Assembly (NCBI GenBank): GCA_012511185.1
Contig: JAAZGN010000006.1
Location: 1 to 5,962 of the forward strand
Direction of reading: 5' to 3'
Origin: Clostridiaceae bacterium
GTDB taxonomy: Bacteria; Bacillota; Clostridia; Saccharofermentanales; DTU023
Length of the DNA: 5,962 bases
The notes beneath the pieces were generated by a model that worked only from the letters and a program-made list of their open reading frames with translations, ran no database searches and was not told the DNA's origin. A program made the translations under genes and the position numbers. Below are positions 1-5,023 of this stretch, one piece after another. How positions within the stretch are numbered: position 1 is the stretch's first letter; each line of letters starts with the position of its first letter.

Positions 1-258
1 ACCTGCGGGCGACAGGCGTTCCTCCTCGGCGGTGCTCCGGATGGGGTTTGCATGGCTGCCGCGTCGCCGCGGCACCGGTGAGCTCTTACCTCACCTTTCC
101 ACCGTTACCGGACGAATCCGGTTGTCTCTTTCTGTTGCACTGTCCTTGAAGTCGCCTTCACCGGCCGTTAGCCGGCATCCTGCCCTGGGAGCCCGGACTT
201 TCCTCAGCGCCTTCCTTTCGGAATAGCGCCGCGGTCACCCGGCTGGCTCAGCATTGAT
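1..258 (-). ncRNA. rnpB: RNase P RNA, 5' two thirds (3' end outside window)
   Basis: This is the catalytic RNA of ribonuclease P, which removes 5' leaders from pre-tRNAs together with the RnpA protein. Read on the minus strand it has the hallmark block GAGGAAAGTCCGGGCTCC (205 to 188), the block CAGTGCAACAGAAAG (142 to 128) and the block GGTGGAAAGG followed by GGTAAGAGCTCACC (103 to 77). Between them lie clean hairpins: GCGC with a GAAA loop just before the first block, TGAAG-GCGA-CTTCA, CCGGA-TTCG-TCCGG, and TGCCGCG-GCGA-CGCGGCA, then the conserved ATCCGGAGCA run (about 22 to 13). Together these fit the ancestral type A architecture rather than the Bacillus type B. The 3' portion, with the second strand of the central pseudoknot and the tRNA-CCA binding loop, lies beyond position 1. 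The 5' end at about 258 is inferred from the promoter at 266-294, and it overlaps the trmK stop codon. Identity is very secure; the exact 5' end is not. Confidence 0.95.
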
Positions 259-901
259 CCAGTCTATTATACGAAATGGGGAAGCTCTGTTCAAACGCCC
301 GTAAAAGTTCGGCGGTTGCCCGGTCGTAAGCGGCTCGTTTTTTGAGCCGCCGGATCCGTTTGGTCACGTATTTGTGCAAGAGTGGTTCTTTTTCTGATTT
401 TGTCAGGCGGGACAGGATGACGGGTCCAAAAAAGAGTTCAAGGCGACTCATTCGCACGGGCCGGGAAGCCTGGCGGTCGGAAATCATGACCAGATAAAGC
501 CGGCCCCTGTCTTCGACAAACTGTTCGTCCGCGATGACCAGGCCGGTCTTCAAGAAGGCGGAACGGACGATTTCTTCTTTCGTCTGCGGCTGGACGATGA
601 CCCGTTTGGGGATCAGGACCTTTTCTGCTTGACATTCAAGGATACCGGCTATGGTATCGCCACCCAGACCGCTGATCAGCAGGACATCGTCTTTGTCAAG
701 TGCAATTCCATCGAGCCCGTCTGTTCGTTTCGTTTGAAATTCCTCTCCCCGCCCCTCTTCCAAGGCCCGGCGGGAGGCAACTGAAAGCGGCCCCTGACGG
801 ATATCGGTGACCAGGACCGATTCGCAACTACCTTCCCTGAGCAGGGCAAGGGGAACCGACGCGTGATCACTGCCGATATCACCCAGCCGGCGGCAGTGCA
901 C
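248..901 (-). CDS. trmK: tRNA (adenine(22)-N1)-methyltransferase TrmK (N-terminus probably out of frame)
   Basis: SAM-dependent methyltransferase of the TrmK (Bacillus YqfN) family, which methylates N1 of adenine 22 in the tRNA D-arm region. The open frame from the GTG at 901 gives 217 residues. The SAM-binding motif GDIGSDHA is at residues 7-14, the family motif SGLGGDTIAGILE at about 77-89, and VIVQPQTKEEIV at about 100-111, where the family has an LQPN motif. A charged helical C-terminal domain (about 155-217: FFGPVILSRL, then Lys/Arg-rich) matches the coiled-coil tail of TrmK. The gene follows rpoD, the usual place for trmK in Bacillota. GTG 901 is only the first start codon after an in-frame TAA (949-947) and has no ribosome binding site. 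The conserved N-terminal helix (KKSARLSLLAGLV) is encoded just upstream, between the TAA and this GTG, so the true protein is probably about 237 residues (see 902-960). The gene end overlaps rnpB. Function is confident; the start is doubtful. Confidence 0.9.
   Translation of the reverse strand: MHCRRLGDIGSDHASVPLALLREGSCESVLVTDIRQGPLSVASRRALEEGRGEEFQTKRTDGLDGIALDKDDVLLISGLGGDTIAGILECQAEKVLIPKRVIVQPQTKEEIVRSAFLKTGLVIADEQFVEDRGRLYLVMISDRQASRPVRMSRLELFFGPVILSRLTKSEKEPLLHKYVTKRIRRLKKRAAYDRATAELLRAFEQSFPISYNRLDQC
266..294 (-). promoter_or_regulatory. Sigma-A promoter for rnpB, inside trmK
   Basis: On the minus strand a -35 element TTGAAC (294 to 289) is separated by exactly 17 nt from a perfect -10 TATAAT (271 to 266). 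A start about 7 nt further on falls at 258-259, just ahead of the RNase P RNA core. The whole promoter lies within the last ~15 codons of trmK. The RNA could therefore be made independently of the dnaG-rpoD-trmK transcript. The assignment rests on consensus match, spacing and position. Confidence 0.8.
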
Positions 902-960
902 CTGGCGGACCAGCCCGGCCAGCAGGCTCAGTCTGGCGCTCTTTTTTTAAGAAAAATCAC
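902..960 (-). other. trmK: Missing N-terminal segment of trmK with A7 frameshift site
   Basis: On the minus strand the rpoD stop TGA (959-957) overlaps a GTG (960-958), forming GTGA, the same arrangement as at dnaG-rpoD. Reading from this GTG gives M-I-F-L-K-K-R-A-P-D and then a TGA at 930-928. One extra A in the A7 tract (948-942) would instead give M-I-F-L-K-K-K-S-A-R-L-S-L-L-A-G-L-V, joining the trmK frame. As recalled, this resembles the Bacillus TrmK N-terminus (MNELKLSKRL), and the total length becomes 237 residues, about the family norm. As written, the trmK frame is closed by TAA at 949-947. A homopolymer sequencing error, a genuine mutation or slippage at the A-tract would all explain this; the sequence alone cannot decide. 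Confidence 0.7.
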
Positions 961-2447
961 TCCAGGTACTCACGGAGCCTGGCACTCATGTTGGGGCCGC
1001 GCATCTTTCGAAGCGCCTTGGCTTCGATCTGCCGGATGCGTTCACGCGTGACATCGAACTCCAGGCCCACTTCCTCCAAAGTCCTGGTCCTGCCATCGTC
1101 CAGACCGAATCGGAGCCGCAACACTTTTTCCTCCCGGGGTGTCAATCCTGAAAGGACTTTGGTCAGTTCTTCCTTCAACAAGGTGGACGCTGCCTGATCG
1201 GCGGGTGAGGGCGCGTCTTCATCAGGAATAAAGTCGCCCAGGTGGCTGTCCTCTTCTTCACCTATAGGTTTTTCGAGGGAGACCGGTTCCTGGGAAATTT
1301 TCATGATTTCCCTGATTTTCTCAGGCGTCAGATCCATCTCGGCAGCGATCTCCTCAACCTCAGGCTCTCTTCCCAGTTCCTGCACCAGCTGGCGCTGGAT
1401 GCTGATCAGCTTATTGATGGTTTCCACCATGTGAACCGGGATCCTGATTGTGCGGGCCTGGTCGGCAATGGCCCGGGTAATGGCCTGACGAATCCACCAA
1501 GTCGCGTAGGTACTGAATTTGAATCCCTTGGTGTAATCAAATTTGTCCACTGCCTTGATCAAACCGAGATTCCCTTCCTGGATCAGATCGAGAAAATGCA
1601 TACCCCTGCCGGTGTAGCGCTTGGCAATGCTTACGACCAGGCGCAGGTTGGCTTCAATCAAATGCTGCTTGGCCTCCCAGTCCCCGGCCTCCATACGGGC
1701 AGCCAGTTCCTTTTCCTCGTCAGCGGTAAGAAGCTCAACCTTGCCGATTTCCTTCAAGTACATCCGGACCGGATCATCAACGATCATGGCGTCATTGAAG
1801 GCTTCAGCCTTTTTATTCCGGTCACGCTCCCTCATTTCCTTTTCGATGTCATCTTCATCGATAACCTCAATACCTGCCCGCTCCAGCATGACGATCACGT
1901 CGTCGAGACGCTCCTCGTCCCATTTGATTTGCTCCAGGTAATCGAGCACCTCCTGTTGCTGAAGCTCGTCGTCATTGTCTTTACCCTTATTAATCAGGGG
2001 GTAGATGACTTTCAGGACCATTTCGTCATCGTCGATCCGTTCAAGAAGCAAGTCTTCGTCGGCCTCGTCCTCTTCATCTTCTCCCTCTTCGGTAAGCAGG
2101 TCTTCTTCAACGTCCTCCTCAGCGTCGGGGTCGAACACATCATCGATTTCATCTTCGTCATCTTTCATGAGAGAGGAAGCAGCCTGCTCGTAAGCCGCCC
2201 GCTGGTCAAGTAACGCCGTTTCATCTTCGAGCGTTTCGGACACAACCTCGTCTTCAGACCGAACCTTAAGAGGAGGCTCTTGCAGCGCGGAAAAACGGTC
2301 GGCGCTCAACCATTCCGGTACAAGGGGAAGGGACGCCTGTTCCTTTATGTCATCCTCGGCCATTGGCCGCGTCAACAGCTGTACAGCTGTTTTAGCAGCT
2401 GCCTGACGCAAGGTCTTGACCATGACAGTATCTTCATTATGATTCAC
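957..2447 (-). CDS. rpoD: RNA polymerase primary sigma factor (RpoD/SigA)
   Basis: Primary sigma factor that directs core RNA polymerase to housekeeping promoters. It has 496 residues, against about 370 for Bacillus SigA. Domains in order: a long divergent N-terminus (1-142) with a very acidic Asp/Glu stretch at about 96-142; a region 1.1-like fold at about 143-200 (YPLINKGK to AGIEVIDE); region 1.2 at about 219-256 (DDPVRMYLKEIG); region 2 at about 262-340, with NLRLVVSIAKRY, DLIQEGNLGL and the -10 recognition helix ATWWIRQAITRAIADQ (Gln321 and Thr324 match the -10-contacting residues of sigma-70); region 3 at about 341-418; region 4 at about 422-490, with the -35 recognition helix VTRERIRQIEAKALRKMR (Arg468, Glu469). 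The start is GTG at 2447, overlapping the dnaG stop as GTGA. It is supported by AAGGAGAT (2463-2456), 8 nt upstream; the in-frame ATG at 2423 lacks a comparable site. It is probably co-transcribed with dnaG and translationally coupled to it. Confidence 0.97.
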   Translation of the reverse strand: MNHNEDTVMVKTLRQAAAKTAVQLLTRPMAEDDIKEQASLPLVPEWLSADRFSALQEPPLKVRSEDEVVSETLEDETALLDQRAAYEQAASSLMKDDEDEIDDVFDPDAEEDVEEDLLTEEGEDEEDEADEDLLLERIDDDEMVLKVIYPLINKGKDNDDELQQQEVLDYLEQIKWDEERLDDVIVMLERAGIEVIDEDDIEKEMRERDRNKKAEAFNDAMIVDDPVRMYLKEIGKVELLTADEEKELAARMEAGDWEAKQHLIEANLRLVVSIAKRYTGRGMHFLDLIQEGNLGLIKAVDKFDYTKGFKFSTYATWWIRQAITRAIADQARTIRIPVHMVETINKLISIQRQLVQELGREPEVEEIAAEMDLTPEKIREIMKISQEPVSLEKPIGEEEDSHLGDFIPDEDAPSPADQAASTLLKEELTKVLSGLTPREEKVLRLRFGLDDGRTRTLEEVGLEFDVTRERIRQIEAKALRKMRGPNMSARLREYLE

Positions 2448-4426
2448 GATCGGTTATCTCCTTGTAAAATCATTCTAAGGATATCTGCTGCCGTCACCAG
2501 GTCGGCAGCCTTTGCGTAATAGTATCCTGCTTCTTCCTCTGAACCTTCCAGTTCCAGCTTCCGCGCTTTCTGATTCAGTTGTGAGGCCTCGCGCCTCCAG
2601 CCCGACAGACGGCGCTGGGATAGCTTTTGCTCAAAGATAACTGCCTCCCTTTCGGGTTCAGGTACCAGCTGGCTCCCGCTCATTTCCTGATACTGCTGCT
2701 GGATCACGGTGTGGATTCTGTCCGGATCCGGAGCAAGACCACGGCTTTGCTTCTCATTCACTTCAATTTCGGTAGCCAGAATACTATCGACTATAGAGTG
2801 CAAACCTGCCAGTGTCAATCTTCCTTCCCTGGCATCTTCAATCGCCTGTGAGGCTATTTGTCGCATGGGTCCGGCCGTGAAATCATGCGGACCCAAAGGC
2901 GTCCGTACAGAGTCGGAAGACAGGAAAGTGCGGACTTCCTTATTGATGGTGTAAGCTTTGATACTCTCATCATCGATACCAAGCCGGACATGGACGGCCT
3001 TGTTATTATTGGCCAGCATCATCAGCAGAGTTACCTCATCGTCACTGTAAAAAGAAGGGCGCAGTTTTTTCATTTTGGCGGGAAATTTGCGCAACCGGTC
3101 ACCTGCAGTATCCTGAGCTTTTCTTCCTGCCGTCCGCATGCCACGTCTTCTTTCAATTTCCTCGCACACCGCCCGGTGGCTTATTTGCAGTTCCCTTGCA
3201 ATCTGGCCGCCGTAGATTTCCCTTCCTGTGCTATCCGGCTCCTCTGCCAGCAGATCGAGCGCCTGGTCGCGGTATTCGCTCTCGGTCATTGCATGATCCG
3301 CCTGATAATCCTGCTTGAGAACAGCAAGCCGGTAACCCGTGCGGTCCAGCGTTTCCTGCAAAACCTCCGCCAGGCGTTCTTTCCCGTAACGGCTGAGGTA
3401 ATCGTCGGGATCCTTGGCTCCATCCAGCAAAATGTACCGGGCGGAAAGACCCGCATTTTGAAGGATCTCCCCCGATCGCAGACTGGCCTCTCTCCCCGCG
3501 CGGTCATTGTCCATCAGGATATAAACAGTGTTGACATAGCGCCTGATTGCCTGAGCCTGATTGGCGGTCAAGGCAGTTCCAAGTGGTGCCGTTGCGTTCT
3601 CCAACCCTGCTTTTGCCAGGGCCAATACATCCATGTATCCCTCAACCAAAAACCAATGTTTGCTTGCCGTTCTCACTGCCTGCGAAATCCCAAACAAATG
3701 TTTGCCCTTCTGATAGACATAAGTTTCCGGCGAGTTGATGTATTTGGGCCCGTCGCCGGCTATCGCGCGGCCGCCAAAGGCCAGGACACGGCCGGAAGTG
3801 TCCATGATCGGAAACATGACACGCTGATGGAAAAAGTCATAATAGTCCGACACACCCGACTTTCTGATCAGGCCCCCGTCCAGCATGGCCTGGTCCGAAA
3901 TATTCTTTTCCCGTAAGGCGCGGTAGAGATCCGACCTTCCCCAAGGTGAAAATCCAATGCCGTATTTCCGGTACAAAGGTCTTCCGATACCGCGCTTGGC
4001 AAGGTAGTCACGGGCTTGAGCACCAGTGGGGCCCTCCAGTAGCGAATAGAAGAAACGGGCAGCCTCCCGCATTGCCTCATAGGCCAGGTTCTGCCTGTCA
4101 AACCGCTCTTTCCACTGGCTGTCCTCACTTTCCTCCAGGATCACCCCGGCCCTGTCAGCCAAAACCCGAATGGCTTCCGGATAGGACAGGCCCTCAATCT
4201 CCTGGATGAACTTGATAACATTCCCGCCCTTTTGGCAACCAAAACAGTAGAAAATCTGCTTGCCTGGGGAAACACTGAAAGAAGCTGTCTTCTCCTCGTG
4301 GAAGGGGCAGAGACCGAAGAGGTTGAGCGCGCTTTTCTTCTCAAGGCGGACGTAGGAAGATACGACGTCAACAATATCGTTGGCCTCAATCACCGCGTCG
4401 ATACTATGCTGAGAGATGAGTCCCAT
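2444..4426 (-). CDS. dnaG: DNA primase DnaG
   Basis: Synthesises the RNA primers that start leading and Okazaki strands and works with the replicative helicase at the fork. From the ATG at 4426 it has 660 residues, a little longer than Bacillus DnaG. The CHC2 zinc-binding domain is at the N-terminus: Cys40, His43, Cys61 and Cys64 (spacing C-x2-H-x17-C-x2-C) within GLCPFHEEKTASF and FYCFGCQKGGN. The catalytic core follows, with FGGRAI (about 217-222) and KYINSPET. The TOPRIM domain has VEGYMDVLAL (261-270, Glu262), LMDNDRAGREA (Asp306, Asp308) and KDPDDYL (about 338-344). The last ~200 residues, where the helicase-binding domain should lie, are divergent. ATG 4426 (MGLISQHSID) fits the usual family N-terminus and has AGGAG 10 nt upstream. 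An ATG at 4456 would add ten unsupported residues and lacks a ribosome binding site. The stop overlaps the rpoD start by GTGA. The gene is first in the dnaG-rpoD-trmK unit; no rpsU precedes it. Confidence 0.97.
   Translation of the reverse strand: MGLISQHSIDAVIEANDIVDVVSSYVRLEKKSALNLFGLCPFHEEKTASFSVSPGKQIFYCFGCQKGGNVIKFIQEIEGLSYPEAIRVLADRAGVILEESEDSQWKERFDRQNLAYEAMREAARFFYSLLEGPTGAQARDYLAKRGIGRPLYRKYGIGFSPWGRSDLYRALREKNISDQAMLDGGLIRKSGVSDYYDFFHQRVMFPIMDTSGRVLAFGGRAIAGDGPKYINSPETYVYQKGKHLFGISQAVRTASKHWFLVEGYMDVLALAKAGLENATAPLGTALTANQAQAIRRYVNTVYILMDNDRAGREASLRSGEILQNAGLSARYILLDGAKDPDDYLSRYGKERLAEVLQETLDRTGYRLAVLKQDYQADHAMTESEYRDQALDLLAEEPDSTGREIYGGQIARELQISHRAVCEEIERRRGMRTAGRKAQDTAGDRLRKFPAKMKKLRPSFYSDDEVTLLMMLANNNKAVHVRLGIDDESIKAYTINKEVRTFLSSDSVRTPLGPHDFTAGPMRQIASQAIEDAREGRLTLAGLHSIVDSILATEIEVNEKQSRGLAPDPDRIHTVIQQQYQEMSGSQLVPEPEREAVIFEQKLSQRRLSGWRREASQLNQKARKLELEGSEEEAGYYYAKAADLVTAADILRMILQGDNRS
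2456..2463 (-). promoter_or_regulatory. Ribosome binding site of rpoD
   Basis: AAGGAGAT lies 8 nt upstream of the GTG at 2447, within the last codons of dnaG. It decides the choice of the GTG start over the ATG at 2423, which has only weak purine-rich sequence upstream. Confidence 0.75.
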
Positions 4427-4488
4427 CGAAAGCCTACTCCTGAATTTTCCTTGCATGAGAGACCAAGCCCGAAAAAACCCCCTTATAT

Positions 4489-4494
4489 ATTATA
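4489..4494 (-). promoter_or_regulatory. Probable -10 element for the dnaG-rpoD-trmK operon
   Basis: A perfect TATAAT (4494 to 4489) sits 63 nt upstream of the dnaG ATG. Transcription would begin near 4482 in a G-run, giving a leader of about 56 nt. The -35 region at 16-18 nt spacing is only T-rich (the CGTTTTC tail of the terminator at 4511-4543) and does not match TTGACA. Position directly after a terminator-like hairpin and before the operon's first gene supports the call. Confidence 0.55.
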
Positions 4495-4510
4495 CGCCAT
4501 CTTTGCGCAC

Positions 4511-4543
4511 GAAAACGGCCCGCAACCCAAAGGCTGCGCGCCG
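4511..4543 (-). terminator. Rho-independent terminator after yajC
   Basis: The minus-strand transcript contains CGGCGCGCAGCC, a TTTG loop, then GGTTGCGGGCCG. These pair over 12 positions with one G-G mismatch and one G-U pair, and the stem is followed by TTTTC. It lies 41 nt past the yajC stop and upstream of the dnaG -10 box. It would separate the tgt-yajC transcript from dnaG-rpoD. The T-tract is short (four T), so termination may be partial. Confidence 0.6.
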
Positions 4544-4583
4544 CTGCCTGAACCGGCCGGATGGCCAGGGGTTTTCGATCCGC

Positions 4584-4934
4584 TTATCCTTCGACTTCCG
4601 TGTCCCGGGGGAAAACAGTGCTGATCGCGGATTTCTTGAAAGTCAGCAAGGTTCGTTCCCCGCTCGTGTAAATTGATACTTCGTCATCTGAAATATTGGC
4701 AACCTGGCCGACAATGCCGCCGATGGACATTACCTTGTCACCCGGCCTCATAGACGCGATCGTTTCTTTCAGTTTCTTCTCACGCTTTTTCTGGGGGCGG
4801 ATGGTAAAAAAGTACATGACACCGACGATTAGAATAAAGGGCAACATGGTGTACAAGAGGCTGAGTGCCCCGCCGGACTGCTCTTCTCCGGCTGTACTAC
4901 TGGCAGCCATCAGCAGCAATGGGAATAAGGTCAT
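4584..4934 (-). CDS. yajC: Preprotein translocase accessory subunit YajC
   Basis: Small inner-membrane protein that associates with SecDF next to the SecYEG channel. The 116 residues show the family layout: a short hydrophobic N-terminus (MTLFPLLLMA), a Gly/Ser-rich linker, one strong membrane helix at about 24-44 (LLYTMLPFILIVGVMYFF), and then the signature IRPQKKREKKLKE (45-57). A soluble beta-rich domain follows, containing SMRPGDKVMSIGGIVGQV (61-78). The ATG at 4934 is set by a perfect AAGGAGG six nt upstream. The gene lies 89 nt after tgt on the same strand, a common pairing in bacteria (tgt-yajC-secDF). Here secD does not follow: a terminator and the primase operon come next. It may be co-transcribed with tgt, since I see no convincing separate promoter in the gap. 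Confidence 0.95.
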   Translation of the reverse strand: MTLFPLLLMAASSTAGEEQSGGALSLLYTMLPFILIVGVMYFFTIRPQKKREKKLKETIASMRPGDKVMSIGGIVGQVANISDDEVSIYTSGERTLLTFKKSAISTVFPRDTEVEG

Positions 4935-5023
4935 AACGATCCTCCTTGGATATTATCTTTCATCTGAGCGGTTTTGGAAAACCGGACAGCATGAGTTTAA
5001 CATAAAATGTACAGGTACTGTGT
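4935..5023. other. tgt-yajC intergenic gap with a short palindrome
   Basis: The 89-bp gap contains the yajC ribosome binding site and one perfect inverted repeat, CGGTTTTGGAAAACCG (4969-4984, 7-bp arms around two bases). The repeat has no T-tract on the minus strand, so it is not a standard terminator for tgt. A GATAAT (4957-4952) is too close to the yajC ribosome binding site to be a sensible -10. The region most likely stays within one tgt-yajC transcript. Confidence 0.4.
4941..4947 (-). promoter_or_regulatory. Ribosome binding site of yajC
   Basis: AAGGAGG, a full match to the anti-Shine-Dalgarno end of 16S rRNA, with a 6-nt spacer (ATCGTT) to the ATG at 4934. It fixes the yajC start and suggests efficient translation. 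Confidence 0.9.

Noticed and set aside
32..226. Small plus-strand open frame at the window start
   Set aside because: It falls entirely within the RNase P RNA on the opposite strand, whose conserved structure explains the sequence.
1242..2213. Long plus-strand open frame of 323 codons opposite rpoD
   Set aside because: It is antisense to a clearly conserved sigma factor. Its low-complexity Phe/Leu/Val/Asp composition mirrors the acidic and conserved codons on the other strand, and it has no family resemblance.
2858..3916. Plus-strand open frame of 352 codons opposite dnaG
   Set aside because: It lies antisense to the primase catalytic core, has no recognisable motif and has no good ribosome binding site; it is a shadow of dnaG codon use.
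4427..4456. Upstream ATG at 4456 as the dnaG start
   Set aside because: It adds ten residues not typical of DnaG and has no ribosome binding site, whereas ATG 4426 has AGGAG upstream and matches the family N-terminus.
4952..4980. TTTCCA-17-GATAAT as a yajC promoter on the minus strand
   Set aside because: Transcription would begin inside the ribosome binding site (4947-4941), leaving no usable leader, and the -35 is a weak match.
4969..4984. Palindrome CGGTTTTGGAAAACCG as a tgt terminator
   Set aside because: The two-base centre forces some arm bases open, the stem is short and AT-rich in its upper half, and no T-tract follows on the minus strand.
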